A stretch of DNA of 64,000 nt from assembly GCF_000719335.1 (NCBI RefSeq), contig NZ_JOGB01000013.1, positions 57,594 through 121,593 on the forward strand. Direction: 5' to 3'. Numbering within the stretch: the stretch's first letter is position 1; every line of letters starts with the position of its first letter. Below are positions 45,180 to 53,872 of the stretch, one piece after another. A model generated the notes under the pieces. It ran no database searches. It had not been told where the DNA came from and saw nothing but the letters and a program-made list of their open reading frames with translations. A program made the position numbers and the translations under genes. Source of the DNA: Streptomyces sp. NRRL S-87. Lineage in GTDB: Bacteria; Actinomycetota; Actinomycetes; Streptomycetales; Streptomycetaceae.

Positions 45180-45818
45180 TCAGAGCGCCGAGATGGAAGC
45201 CGGTGCGCGTTCGCTGCGGCTCAGTGCGCGCAGGACGTTGGTGGCGCCGTGCCGGCGTAGGGCGATCCGTGACAGCAAGTCCACGACGGTCTCGACGGCA
45301 GGGGCCGGGAACTCGGGGGTCGGCAACCCGACGCTGTGCGCAAGGTCGTCGGAGTGAACGGCAAGCTCCAGCATCCGGCTGGCGACGAAGTCGTCGAGAC
45401 CGATCGACCACGGCCCCCAGGTGGGCCGACGTACCAGGCGATCCGGCGCGGTGGGCAGGACGTCGCGCAGTTCCTCGACGCATGCGGCGACTCGCGCGGC
45501 CAGGGCGGCCGGACCGTCAGCCGCCTCTTCCTCGCCGCCGGATCGAATGGCCTGGTTGAACGGAGTGTCGAGGTCCGAGCCGATCCAGCTGACCCGCGCG
45601 TAGTACTCGTGGATCGAGATGGCGGGCTCGGTAGGTACCGGCTCTGCCAGCACCGTGGGGATGAAGAAGACCTGCCCGGCCAGGTGACCCGCCAGCCCCT
45701 GGACGCTGAGCTTCGCCAGTGCGGAGGGCTGGTGCCAGTCGTCGGCGACCTCCGGTGCGGCCAGCAGCTTCGCCGCTGTGTCCGCCACACTCAGGTAGAG
45801 CTCCCTCACCTGTGTCAC
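45180..45818 (-). CDS. Mycothiol-dependent maleylpyruvate isomerase-family protein
   Basis: A 212-aa DinB-like four-helix protein of the maleylpyruvate isomerase family, common in mycothiol-producing actinomycetes. The N-terminal helix pair includes [24 protein letters not shown], with the metal-binding His in GLAGHLAG. The second half has [31 protein letters not shown], where the His pair HSDDLAH completes the metal site. A C-terminal helix follows. GTG 45818 is chosen because AGGGGG stands about 10 nt upstream; TTG 45863 in frame is less likely. The substrate is unknown; it has a strong pair of downstream terminators and stands alone. Confidence 0.85.
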   Translation of the reverse strand: MTQVRELYLSVADTAAKLLAAPEVADDWHQPSALAKLSVQGLAGHLAGQVFFIPTVLAEPVPTEPAISIHEYYARVSWIGSDLDTPFNQAIRSGGEEEAADGPAALAARVAACVEELRDVLPTAPDRLVRRPTWGPWSIGLDDFVASRMLELAVHSDDLAHSVGLPTPEFPAPAVETVVDLLSRIALRRHGATNVLRALSRSERAPASISAL

Positions 45819-46076
45819 CTTGCTGTTCCCCCTGTCGCTGTCGGTGGGTGCCTGCCCGGTCAACCGCGCGGCAGGGACGACGCATTCCCGGCGGTGGCCC
45901 GGCCGGCAGGGGGTATGTGTGGTGGCGCCCTCGTTTTCATCTGCCGTACATGGAACGCCGGTTCCGCTTCACCTACTCTCGTCGCCATGGCAAACCCACA
46001 CCCCGGAACCGCCGGGCGGGCGCCCCCACCGCGAGGTGCGGGCGCCCGGCCGCCCACCGTCCCGACGGAGTCGCCC

Positions 46077-46976
46077 ATGTCCGACTGCTGCACCCCCGGC
46101 CACGCCCATGCCCCGACGCTCACCCTCGCGCCGCCGCCCGCCGCGCCCCCGGCCTCCCGGGTGGCCCGGCAGCTGCTCACCCTGCCCGGTGGGAGCTTCC
46201 TCATGGGTACCGACGACCCGGAGGGCTTCCCGGCGGATGCCGAGGGGCCGATCCGCGAAGTGGCCGTGGAGCCCTTCCGGATCGCGGCAACGGCCGTGAC
46301 CAATGCCCAGTTCGCCACCTTCGCCAACGCCACCGGCTACACGACGGAGGCCGAACGCTTCGGCTTCTCCTTCACCTTCGGGGCCTTCCTCGCCGACGAG
46401 GTCGCCGCGGTCTCCGCGCCCGTGGCGGGCGTCCCGTGGTGGCGGGCGGTGGAGGGGGCCAGCTGGCGCCACCCCGAAGGGCCCGGTTCACATGTCACCG
46501 ACCGGCAGAACCACCCCGTCGTCCACGTGTCCTGGCACGACGCCCAGGCGTACTGCGCCTGGTCCGGCACCCGCCTGCCGACCGAGGCCGAGTGGGAATA
46601 CGCGGCCCGCGGCGGCCTGGAGCAGCGCCGCTACCCGTGGGGCGACGAGCTCATGCCCGACGGCCGTCACATGTGCAACATCTGGCAGGGCCGGTTCCCG
46701 GTGCTCAACACCGGCGCCGACGGCTACGTCTCCACCGCCCCCGTGAACTCCTTCCGGCCCAACGGCTTCGGCCTCTACAACACGGTCGGCAACGTCTGGG
46801 AGTGGTGCGCGGACTGGTTCACCCCCGCCGAGGAGACGTCCCGCGCGATGCGCGGAGGTTCGTACCTCTGCCACGACTCCTACTGCAACCGCTACCGGGT
46901 CGCCGCGCGCAGCTCCAACACGCCCGACAGCTCGACGGGCAACATCGGGTTCCGCGTGGCCGCCGGTCCCGCGTAG
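46077..46976 (+). CDS. Formylglycine-generating enzyme
   Basis: A 299-aa, copper-dependent aerobic FGE that oxidises a Cys in sulfatases to formylglycine. It has the C-type-lectin-like FGE fold: [84 protein letters not shown] and [22 protein letters not shown]. The copper-binding, catalytic pair is Cys265 and Cys270 in LCHDSYC, matching the C-x4-C of Streptomyces FGE. ATG 46077 follows GGAG and gives the conserved MSDCC start; ATG 45987 would add an unsupported Pro/Gly stretch. It is convergent with a Cys-type sulfatase gene, its likely substrate. Confidence 0.96.
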   Translation: MSDCCTPGHAHAPTLTLAPPPAAPPASRVARQLLTLPGGSFLMGTDDPEGFPADAEGPIREVAVEPFRIAATAVTNAQFATFANATGYTTEAERFGFSFTFGAFLADEVAAVSAPVAGVPWWRAVEGASWRHPEGPGSHVTDRQNHPVVHVSWHDAQAYCAWSGTRLPTEAEWEYAARGGLEQRRYPWGDELMPDGRHMCNIWQGRFPVLNTGADGYVSTAPVNSFRPNGFGLYNTVGNVWEWCADWFTPAEETSRAMRGGSYLCHDSYCNRYRVAARSSNTPDSSTGNIGFRVAAGPA

Positions 46977-47065
46977 CACGGTCCGTCGCCCGCATACCCA
47001 CGGCGACTGCGCAGGTGGCCGCTTCGGAGTGATCCGGAGCGGCCTCTGGCACGGGGGCGCGGGGG

Positions 47066-49306
47066 TCAGCCCACGGTGACCCGGGCCAGGGCCCAGGAGG
47101 TGTGGTCGTAGGACGTGCGGTTGTTGGCGTCCTCCACCACCAGCCGCAGGACGCGGACGCCGCGCACGTCCAGGTCGACCTGGACCGGGCCGGTGGCGGC
47201 CGTGAGGGTGGGGGTGGTGAGGAGCAGGCGGTCGTCGCCGTAGACCTTGGCGCGGGTGGCGCCGAGGGTGCTCTGCTTGGCGGAGAAGTCGTCGATGCCG
47301 ACCAGGGACGTGAACCGGACGGCGCCGCCGCCGAGGTGGTAGGCGATGTCGCTGGGCGCGTGGACGCCCAGACCCTTGGGGTACGTCGTACCGCCGAAGG
47401 CGATCGGCGGGCCGTCCCCGGCGGCGCTCTTGCCGTTGGAGGCGTCGAGTTCCACCGGTCCCCAGCCGTTGGTAGCGCTGATCCAGGTGAGGTCGGAGAG
47501 GTAGGAGTCGCGAGTGGGGGCGGGGGGCGGGGTCGGGACGGTGGCCGTCGCCGGGTAGTGGACCGGGCCGGCCGGGGTGAGGGCGGTGCCCTCCGCCGTG
47601 AGCTCCCACGCGGTCGCGGGGGCGGCGTCCACGGGTGGTGTGACCTGCCAGGAGGCGGTGAGCCGGGCGCCGACGGCGAGTCCCTCCGCCGTGGCCGGGG
47701 AGGCGGAGGCCACGGTCCATCCGGCGGGGGCGCGCAGGCTGAGCGCCGCGGTGGTCCAGGGCCGTGCGGACCCGTTGTCCAGGGTGGCGGTGACGGTGAA
47801 CGCCCGGCCGGGGACGGCCAGCCGGGGCAGCGTCAGACGGGTCCCGAACGGCGTGCGCGGGTAGGTGTCCTTCCAGGAGGAGCGCATCAGCGCCACAAGT
47901 TCTCCGGCCGTGGCCGGGTGCTTGTCGATGACGTTGTGGGCCTCGCCGAGATCGGATGCCAGGTCGTACAGCTCCACCTGCCACTTGTCGTCGGGGAGGT
48001 TGTGGTCGCGTTCGGGGGCGAAGCGCACGGCCTTCCAGTTCTCCCGGCGGACCGCCTCGGCGAGCCAGGTGGCGCGCTTCCTGTCCTGGGCGTTGGCCCG
48101 GCTGGTGCCCCCCGACTCGTCGCGGAACCAGTACAGGTGCCCGTGGCGCGCCGAGTCGGCGCTGCCCGCGAGCAGGGGAGCGGCGGAGAGCCCGTCCAGG
48201 TCGGTGGGGGCGGGGGCACCGCCGAGCTCGGCGAGGGTGGGCAGGACGTCGGTCAGGGGGGTGGGGCGGTCGCTCGTACCCTGCCGGACCCGGCCGGGGC
48301 CCCAGGCGATGAGGGGGACGCGTACGCCGCCTTCGTAGAGGTTGCGCTTGTAGCCGCGCAGCGGACCGTTGGCGTCGAACAGGTCGGGGTTGACCCCGCC
48401 CTCCTCGTGGGGGCCGTTGTCGCTGGTGACGAGGACGACGGTGTCCTGCTCCAGGCCGAGGTCGCGGAGCCGGTCGATCACCTTGCCCACCAGCGAGTCG
48501 AAGTAGCTGACCTGGGCCGCGTGGCCCTTGTCCGCAGCCGACCAGCTCTGGCCCGCATAGGCGCCGGTGTCGGGGATGTCGCTGGGGGCGTGCGGGACGT
48601 TCGGGGTGAGCAGGAGGAGGAACGGTTCGGCGGCGTGGGTGTCGATGAACTCCAGGGCGTGCTGCTCGAGGAGGTCGGGGGCGTACACGGCCTTGGCGCC
48701 GCCGGCGTTCGCGGGGATGGGCTCCTTGACCGCGTTGTGCCACAGGTACTCGGGGTAGTACTGGTGGGCGTGGCTGTGGTCGATGTAGCCGTAGAACTCC
48801 TCGAAGCCGCGGGCGGCCGGATGGCTGTCCTGGCCTGCGGCCTCCGGTCCGAAGCCCCATTTGCCGATCACGGCGGTTCGGTAGCCGCGCGCCCGCAGCA
48901 CCTGGGCGAAGGTGGTGTCGGTTGCGGTGAGCGAGCCCTGGCCGCCGGAGGAGGGGTTGGCACGGACCGTGGAGTGGCCGGTGTGGAGTCCGGTCAGCAG
49001 GGAGCAGCGGGAGGGTGCGCAGACCGCGGCGGTCGAGTAGGCATCGGTGAAGCGGAGCCCCTCGGTGGCGAGCCGGTCCAGGCGGGGGGTGGTGATCAGC
49101 TTCTGGCCGTAGGAGCCGAGCTCGCCGTAGCCCAGGTCGTCGGCGAGGACGACGACGATGTTCGGCAGCCGGGTGCCGGAGCCGTCCGCCGTGTCCGGGA
49201 CCGTCACCGCGGGCACCGCCTGTGCCGACCCGGCGGCGGTGGCGGTGACGGCGGTCAGACCGAGCGAAGCGGTCGATGCGGCGAGGAAGGTACGGCGGCT
49301 GGGCAT
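47066..49306 (-). CDS. Tat-exported Cys-type sulfatase with NPCBM-like domain
   Basis: A 746-aa secreted arylsulfatase-type enzyme. A twin-arginine signal (PSRRTFLAAS) is followed by a hydrophobic Ala-rich stretch. The catalytic domain has the metal site IVVVLADDLGYGELGSYG and the formylglycine motif CAPSR (Cys96 to Arg100), plus VIGKWGFG, VTSDNGPHEEGG and LKRNLYEGG-like GYKRNLYEGGVRVPLIAW. Residues about 470-590 are an Ig/alpha-galactosidase NEW3-like linker (LDNGSARPWTTAALSLRAPAGWTV); the C-terminal 150 residues look like an NPCBM carbohydrate-binding domain (YPKGLGVHAPSDIAYHLGG). The convergent FGE gene can mature it before Tat export, since folding precedes export. GAGGAG lies upstream of ATG 49306. 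Confidence 0.94.
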   Translation of the reverse strand: MPSRRTFLAASTASLGLTAVTATAAGSAQAVPAVTVPDTADGSGTRLPNIVVVLADDLGYGELGSYGQKLITTPRLDRLATEGLRFTDAYSTAAVCAPSRCSLLTGLHTGHSTVRANPSSGGQGSLTATDTTFAQVLRARGYRTAVIGKWGFGPEAAGQDSHPAARGFEEFYGYIDHSHAHQYYPEYLWHNAVKEPIPANAGGAKAVYAPDLLEQHALEFIDTHAAEPFLLLLTPNVPHAPSDIPDTGAYAGQSWSAADKGHAAQVSYFDSLVGKVIDRLRDLGLEQDTVVLVTSDNGPHEEGGVNPDLFDANGPLRGYKRNLYEGGVRVPLIAWGPGRVRQGTSDRPTPLTDVLPTLAELGGAPAPTDLDGLSAAPLLAGSADSARHGHLYWFRDESGGTSRANAQDRKRATWLAEAVRRENWKAVRFAPERDHNLPDDKWQVELYDLASDLGEAHNVIDKHPATAGELVALMRSSWKDTYPRTPFGTRLTLPRLAVPGRAFTVTATLDNGSARPWTTAALSLRAPAGWTVASASPATAEGLAVGARLTASWQVTPPVDAAPATAWELTAEGTALTPAGPVHYPATATVPTPPPAPTRDSYLSDLTWISATNGWGPVELDASNGKSAAGDGPPIAFGGTTYPKGLGVHAPSDIAYHLGGGAVRFTSLVGIDDFSAKQSTLGATRAKVYGDDRLLLTTPTLTAATGPVQVDLDVRGVRVLRLVVEDANNRTSYDHTSWALARVTVG

Positions 49307-49321
49307 GGGGGACTGCTCCTC

Positions 49322-49396
49322 GGATGCGGATGCGGATGCGGGTGCGGGTGTGGGTGCGGCTGCGGGTGCGCGTGCGCGTGCGCGTGGGGGTGCGGG
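49322..49396. repeat. Hexanucleotide repeat (GGATGC/GGGTGC) before the sulfatase
   Basis: About a dozen six-base units, first GGATGC then GGGTGC and CGTGCG variants, starting 16 bp upstream of the sulfatase ATG and extending past its Shine-Dalgarno. In the mRNA they form a GCACCC-rich leader. Copy number is likely unstable. Confidence 0.7.
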
Positions 49397-49749
49397 CGGG
49401 CCGGGCCTGGGCCTGGGCCGGACGCCTGCCGATCATGCGCGGGGGAGCCGCACCCGGACCATGCACGGAGCATGAAGAACGTGTGACAGCACCCGACTTG
49501 ACGGGTCCTCGGCGCGAACGCCCCGTGTCGGCGCCCGCGCGGCATGGGGGCCGGGACGCAGGGCGGACCGCGATGGCGCACGCCGCCGTCCGGCCCCTTC
49601 GGATGACCCCTGCGCGCCACCCGGCCGCGCCGCTGCGCGCGCCGCCGACGACGTAAGGGTTTCGTCATCGGCCCGGGGCTGCCGGACGGAGGCGCGATCA
49701 CCTTGGATGGCGGGTGAAGGTGAAGAGGCGGTTCGGAAGGAGGGGCGTC
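49397..49749. other. Divergent region, sulfatase / DM13 protein
   Basis: Remaining 353 bp of the gap between divergent genes. Contains no credible ORF or RNA gene. A low-GC patch around 49460-49490 (GAGCATGAAGAACGTGTGACAGC) is the likeliest promoter area for the sulfatase. Confidence 0.4.
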
Positions 49750-50307
49750 GTGGGGCGCGTCACGAGGAAGCAGTGGTGGGCCGCGGTCGTCGCGGCGGGT
49801 CTGGTGGTGGTGTCGGCCGGGCTGGTGTGGTTCGAGCCGTGGGCCCTGTGGACGGACGAGACGGTGAACGAGGCGCTGCCCACCTCGGCCGCGGCAGCGA
49901 AGCCGACGGCGGGGGCCGGGGACTCCGCGCCGTCCGCGCCTTCTCCGTCGGAGCCCGTCACCGTCGCGCAGGGCACGTTCATCAGTCACGAGCACGCCAC
50001 GACCGGCACGGTGAGGATCCTCCGGCTCGCGGACGGCACCCACACGCTCCGCCTCGAGGGCCTGGACACGAGCAGCGGGCCCGATGTGCGCGTCTGGCTG
50101 AGCGACGCGCCCGTCAAGGAGGGCAGGGCGGGCTGGCGGCTCTTCGACGACGGACGGTACGTCAACCTCGCCGAGCTGAAGGGCAACAAGGGCGACCAGA
50201 ACTACCCGCTGCCCCCGGACCTCGACTGGTCGACGTACTCGAGCGTCAGCATCTGGTGCGACCGCTTCGACGTGTCCTTCGGCGCCGCCGCGCTGGCCCG
50301 CACCTGA
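49750..50307 (+). CDS. Membrane-anchored DM13-domain protein
   Basis: A 185-aa protein with an N-terminal transmembrane segment (WWAAVVAAGLVVVSAGLVW), an Ala/Pro/Ser linker and a C-terminal DM13 domain: VAQGTFISHEHATTGTVRILRLADGTHTLRLEGLDTSSGPDVRVWLSD, continuing to YSSVSIWCDRFDVSFGAA. DM13 domains are thought to have a redox or electron-transfer role at the cell surface; the conserved Cys in SIWCDRF fits. GTG 49750 is chosen because AAGGAGG (49737-49743) lies six nt upstream. The frame opens earlier at 49714, but then that SD would be internal. Extracytoplasmic; function not established. Confidence 0.88.
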   Translation: MGRVTRKQWWAAVVAAGLVVVSAGLVWFEPWALWTDETVNEALPTSAAAAKPTAGAGDSAPSAPSPSEPVTVAQGTFISHEHATTGTVRILRLADGTHTLRLEGLDTSSGPDVRVWLSDAPVKEGRAGWRLFDDGRYVNLAELKGNKGDQNYPLPPDLDWSTYSSVSIWCDRFDVSFGAAALART

Positions 50308-50452
50308 CCCGCCGTGGGCCCGTGGGCCCGTAGGCGCCGGGACGTGTCCGGTGCGGGCCGATGCCCGGCGGCCGTGCCGCGGCGGCCGCGGCGCTACGCC
50401 GGTCGGCCCACGTGCGGCTGCGAGCTCCCCGGGCGGTGCCTACCGTGACCGG

Positions 50453-51628
50453 ATGATCCTCAGTTCGTCAGCGCGCAGGCTCCTTACCCGCACGGCCGCC
50501 CTGGCCGCCGGCGCGAGCGTCGTCCTCACGCCGGCGTTCGCGGGCGCGGCCCGGGCCGAGCCCGCGCCCCCGCGGGCGGAGGCCCTGCCGGATCCGGCCC
50601 TCCTGCACCGCCCCGGCGTCGTCGTGCGGCCGCGCGAGGGCGCACCGGCCCTGCCCGACGACCTGTCCGCGCTGTCCTGGCTGGTGGCCGACGCCGGCAC
50701 CGGTGAGGTGCTCGCCGCCCACAACGCCCACCTGGGCCTGCCGCCGGCCAGCACCCTGAAGACGCTCTTCGCGCTCACGGCCCTGCCCAGCCTCCCGCGG
50801 ACCGGCACCCACACCGTCACCGGCGCCGAACTGGCCGACGTCGGCGAGGGCAGCAGCCTGGTCGGCCTCGACGCCGGCCGTACCTATCAGGTCGCGGACC
50901 TCTGGAAGGGCGTCTTCCTCAGCTCGGGCAACGACGCCGTCCACGTCCTGGCCGCCATGAACGGCGGCTGGGCCGCGACCACCGCGCGGATGCAGGCCAA
51001 GGCCCGCGCCCTCGGCGCGACCGACACCCACGTCGTCTCCCCGGACGGCTACGACGCGGACGGCCAGGTGTCCTCCGCCTTCGACCTCGCGGTCTTCGGC
51101 CGCGCGGGCCTCGCCGATCCCGACTTCTCCCGCTACGCGGCGCTCCCCGACGCCCCGTTCCCCGGGGACACGGACGCCGCGGGCCGGCCGAGCTGGACGT
51201 ACGGCATCGAGAACACCAACCGGCTGCTCACCGGCGAGGACGGCGTCGAGCGCTACCCGGGCGTCATCGGCATCAAGAACGGCTACACCTCCGGAGCCGG
51301 CTACACCCTGGTCACGGCCGCACGGCGGGCCGGCCGTACCGTCCTGGTCACCGTCATGAACCCCCAGCACGGCGGCCCCTTCGCGGTGTACGAGGAGGCG
51401 CGGGCCCTGCTGGACTGGGGTTTTGCGGCAGCCGGACGAGTGAACCCGGTCGGATCGCTCCGGCCCCCGTCGGCGGCCCGCCCGCGGACCCAACCGCCGC
51501 CCGTGGCCGCCGCCGCCACGGCCCCGGCGGGCTCCGGCACCGGGTACGCGTGGCCCGCGGTCCTGCTGGCGGGAGCCGCTGCCGCCGGCGCCGGCGCGTA
51601 CCACCTCCGACGCCGGAGCGGCGCCTGA
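50453..51628 (+). CDS. D-alanyl-D-alanine carboxypeptidase (S11 family)
   Basis: A 391-aa exported penicillin-binding enzyme that trims peptidoglycan pentapeptides. A signal peptide (RRLLTRTAALAAGASVVLTPAFA) leads to the catalytic domain with Ser100-x-x-Lys103 (STLK), SGN at 158-160 and, in the KTG position, KNG at 275-277 within VIGIKNGYTSGAGYTL. KNG is a tolerated variant of KTG in actinomycete S11 enzymes, to my knowledge. The C-terminus carries a Pro/Ala linker and a membrane segment (YAWPAVLLAGAAAAGAGAY) followed by RRRSGA, so the enzyme stays anchored. ATG 50453 starts the signal peptide; the SD is weak. The stop codon lies inside a tandem repeat. Confidence 0.92.
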   Translation: MILSSSARRLLTRTAALAAGASVVLTPAFAGAARAEPAPPRAEALPDPALLHRPGVVVRPREGAPALPDDLSALSWLVADAGTGEVLAAHNAHLGLPPASTLKTLFALTALPSLPRTGTHTVTGAELADVGEGSSLVGLDAGRTYQVADLWKGVFLSSGNDAVHVLAAMNGGWAATTARMQAKARALGATDTHVVSPDGYDADGQVSSAFDLAVFGRAGLADPDFSRYAALPDAPFPGDTDAAGRPSWTYGIENTNRLLTGEDGVERYPGVIGIKNGYTSGAGYTLVTAARRAGRTVLVTVMNPQHGGPFAVYEEARALLDWGFAAAGRVNPVGSLRPPSAARPRTQPPPVAAAATAPAGSGTGYAWPAVLLAGAAAAGAGAYHLRRRSGA

Positions 51629-51710
51629 CCGGGCGCGCACCGGGTCGTGGACCGGCCCCTGACCGGCCGCGCACCGGGGCCGTGGACCGGCCCCTGACCG
51701 GCCGCGGTCG
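51624..51710. repeat. Tandem 34-35 bp repeat spanning the carboxypeptidase stop
   Basis: The unit beginning CCTGACCGG and including TGGACCGGCC occurs at 51624-51657 and 51658-51692, with a partial third copy after that. The first copy contains the TGA stop of the carboxypeptidase gene. Units can form GGCC-rich hairpins. Confidence 0.65.
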
Positions 51711-51917
51711 GACGGGCGGCGGGGGTGCGGGGTGGACGGGGGCCGCGTACGGCCCCGACGGCGCCTTCCACCACACCCTGAGCATCCGGTTCGGGGGTTC
51801 CCCACCCTCGGGGTGAACCCTCGGGCCGGTCGGCCGTGCGGGACCGGCGTACCGGCGTGGCGTGGCCCCGGCCACGGAATACAAGGCGCACACCCCCCAC
51901 AGAGAGGCCCACGCCCC

Positions 51918-53510
51918 ATGCGCCGTCGTTTCCTGCTCGCCGCCTCCGCCTCGGCGACCGCCTTCACCGCCACCGTGGCACTCGCCCTGACCGCACCCGC
52001 CGCGTCCGCCGGGTCGGGCGGGGGCGGAGGCCGGGGCGGAGGCCGGGGCGGAGGTGAGCACGAGCCCTGGGTGGTGCGGTCCGCCGTGCAGCGCACGGAC
52101 GCCAAGGCGTTCCGCTCCCTCTGCGGCGAGCACCGGGAGGGCGCACCGGAGCGCCGTACGTTCCCGCTGTTCGGGCGTGGCAAGGGCTTCACCGCCGTGG
52201 AGGACTTCCAGCGCAAGGAGGCGGACGGCACGGTGTTCTGGAGCGGCCACGACCCGAAGAACGCGGAGAACACCATCTCCGTGTCCGTCATCGGGGCCTG
52301 CACCAAGGGGCCGGTCACCCTCTCCGGCGTCATCACGGAGGACTTCCGCGACTACGCCTACCAGCCGCTGGCCGGGCGCCCCGGCTGGTACGAGCTGCAG
52401 GAGATCGACTCCCTCGCCCTGCCGCCCAGCGGGCAGGGCGTCGACACGGTCACCATCCCCGACAAGAAGCCGCACCGCCCGCACCACCCGGGCCACCCGC
52501 ACCACCCGCCCAAGCCGGGCCTGCGGGCCGCCACACCCAACGACCCGGCCGCCATCGACATCGTCGTGGCCTACACCCCGGCCGCCGTCGAGGTCATGGG
52601 CAGTGTCCAGGCGGTCCAGTCCCGCATCACGTACGGCGTGAACCAGATGAACAGGGCGCTCGCCTTCAGCAACGTGCCGGCCAGCGTGCACGTCGTCAAC
52701 ACGTACCAGACCGCGCCCACCAACGTCCCGCGCGAGAACGTGAACACGCTGCTGGCCATGATCAGCAACCCCGCGAACACGGTCCTCGGGGCCACGGCCG
52801 CCGCGCAGCGCAACACCTACGGGGCCGACCTCGTCGCGCTGCTCGCCTCCGTGCCGTTCGAGGACTCCTCCGGTGCGGCCAACCTGCCCGATCCGGGGCC
52901 CTCCGCGACCACCGACGCCAACGCGTACTCGGTCACCAGCATCGGGTCCGTGGCCGCCTGGGAGAACCTCGCCCACGAGGTCGGACACAACTTCGGCCTG
53001 AAGCACGACCGCCTGACGATCGCGCGCCAGGGCGGCACCACCCCCGAGGGCACGTTCAACTACGGCTGGGTCACGCCCAACGGGCTGCACCGCACGCTCA
53101 TGGCCTACTCCCAGGCCTGCCCCCGGGCGTGCAGCGTGGTCAACGCGTACTCCAACACCGAGCGCACCTGGGGAGACCAGGCCCTGGGCAACGCCGACAA
53201 CAACAACGCCGCCGTCGCGCGTCAGAGCGCGGACACCGTGGCCGCCTACCGCGCCTCCCTGGTGACCAACCGCAACTCCCTCACCCTGATGCACGACCCG
53301 GAGGCCGGCGGCACGGTCCGGGTCAGCGAGTTCGGCCCGTACGACCCCGGCACGCAGGTCACCGTCACCGCCGTCCCCAATCCCGGCTACCGGTTCGACG
53401 CCTGGGCGGTCGACGGGATCGAGCTGGACGGCAACGACCCGAGCCACCAGCTCACCATGAACGCGAACCGGACCGTCAACGCGCTGTTCGTCGCGATCGA
53501 GCAGCCGTAG
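51918..53510 (+). CDS. Secreted metzincin metalloprotease with C-terminal beta-repeat
   Basis: A 530-aa exported zinc protease. The signal peptide is FLLAASASATAFTATVALALTAPAASA, then a Gly-rich patch and a probable prodomain to about residue 180. A His/Pro-rich linker (PHRPHHPGHPHHPPKPG) precedes the catalytic region, which has HEVGHNFGLKHD (His353, Glu354, His357, Gly360, His363, Asp364), the adamalysin/reprolysin type of metzincin motif, and a possible Met-turn in RTLMAYSQ. Residues about 455-525 form one InlB-B-like repeat (PEAGGTVRVSEFGPYDPGTQVTVTAVPNPGYRFDAW). The linker could buffer metal. ATG 51918 begins the signal. Substrate unknown. Confidence 0.88.
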   Translation: MRRRFLLAASASATAFTATVALALTAPAASAGSGGGGGRGGGRGGGEHEPWVVRSAVQRTDAKAFRSLCGEHREGAPERRTFPLFGRGKGFTAVEDFQRKEADGTVFWSGHDPKNAENTISVSVIGACTKGPVTLSGVITEDFRDYAYQPLAGRPGWYELQEIDSLALPPSGQGVDTVTIPDKKPHRPHHPGHPHHPPKPGLRAATPNDPAAIDIVVAYTPAAVEVMGSVQAVQSRITYGVNQMNRALAFSNVPASVHVVNTYQTAPTNVPRENVNTLLAMISNPANTVLGATAAAQRNTYGADLVALLASVPFEDSSGAANLPDPGPSATTDANAYSVTSIGSVAAWENLAHEVGHNFGLKHDRLTIARQGGTTPEGTFNYGWVTPNGLHRTLMAYSQACPRACSVVNAYSNTERTWGDQALGNADNNNAAVARQSADTVAAYRASLVTNRNSLTLMHDPEAGGTVRVSEFGPYDPGTQVTVTAVPNPGYRFDAWAVDGIELDGNDPSHQLTMNANRTVNALFVAIEQP

Positions 53511-53872
53511 CCGGCCGCTCCGCACGGCCCGGCCCGCCGGCGGCCCCGCCCGGCCCGGCGGCGGCCCGTCCGCACGGTGACACCGGTCACACATGGGCCG
53601 GTCCGCCCGGGCAGGCCCGGGGCGAAACGTCACCTATGCTTCAAGGCGGCTGCGGGATGGTGATTCCCCGCCGCACGGGCGATCGCGGAGCGGTCGGTCC
53701 GTCCGGCCGGGGAGGGCGGCCTGCGTCGGGGCCCGAGGCCGGACGGGACCGTATGACACTGATCATGAAGCTCCCTGGGAATCGCGTGCCCGTCGGCGCG
53801 CGTCTCATCGGTGTGGGGCGGCCGGCCGGCCCGCCCGCCCGCGCACAGAGGAACCCCAGGGAGAAGTGAGGT
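53511..53872. other. Intergenic region upstream of the nucleoside kinase
   Basis: A 362-bp gap. It contains a dyad GTGAC-ACCG-GTCAC (53577-53590) 67 nt after the protease stop, then a lower-GC patch (AAACGTCACCTATGCTTC) suggestive of a promoter and a small open frame described separately. No riboswitch motif was recognised. Confidence 0.4.
53753..53869 (+). CDS. Possible 38-aa upstream peptide of the kinase gene
   Basis: An ATG-started frame of 38 codons ending TGA three nt before the kinase ATG, so its stop lies inside the kinase ribosome-binding region. The peptide begins MTLIMKLPGNRVPVGARLIG and becomes Pro/Arg-rich. If translated it could couple to the kinase. No strong SD; no recognised family. 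Confidence 0.22.
   Translation: MTLIMKLPGNRVPVGARLIGVGRPAGPPARAQRNPREK

Noticed and set aside
50453..51628. KNG instead of KTG in the D-Ala-D-Ala carboxypeptidase as a sign of inactivity
   Set aside because: The SxxK and SGN motifs are intact and, to my knowledge, KNG is an accepted variant in actinomycete S11 enzymes.
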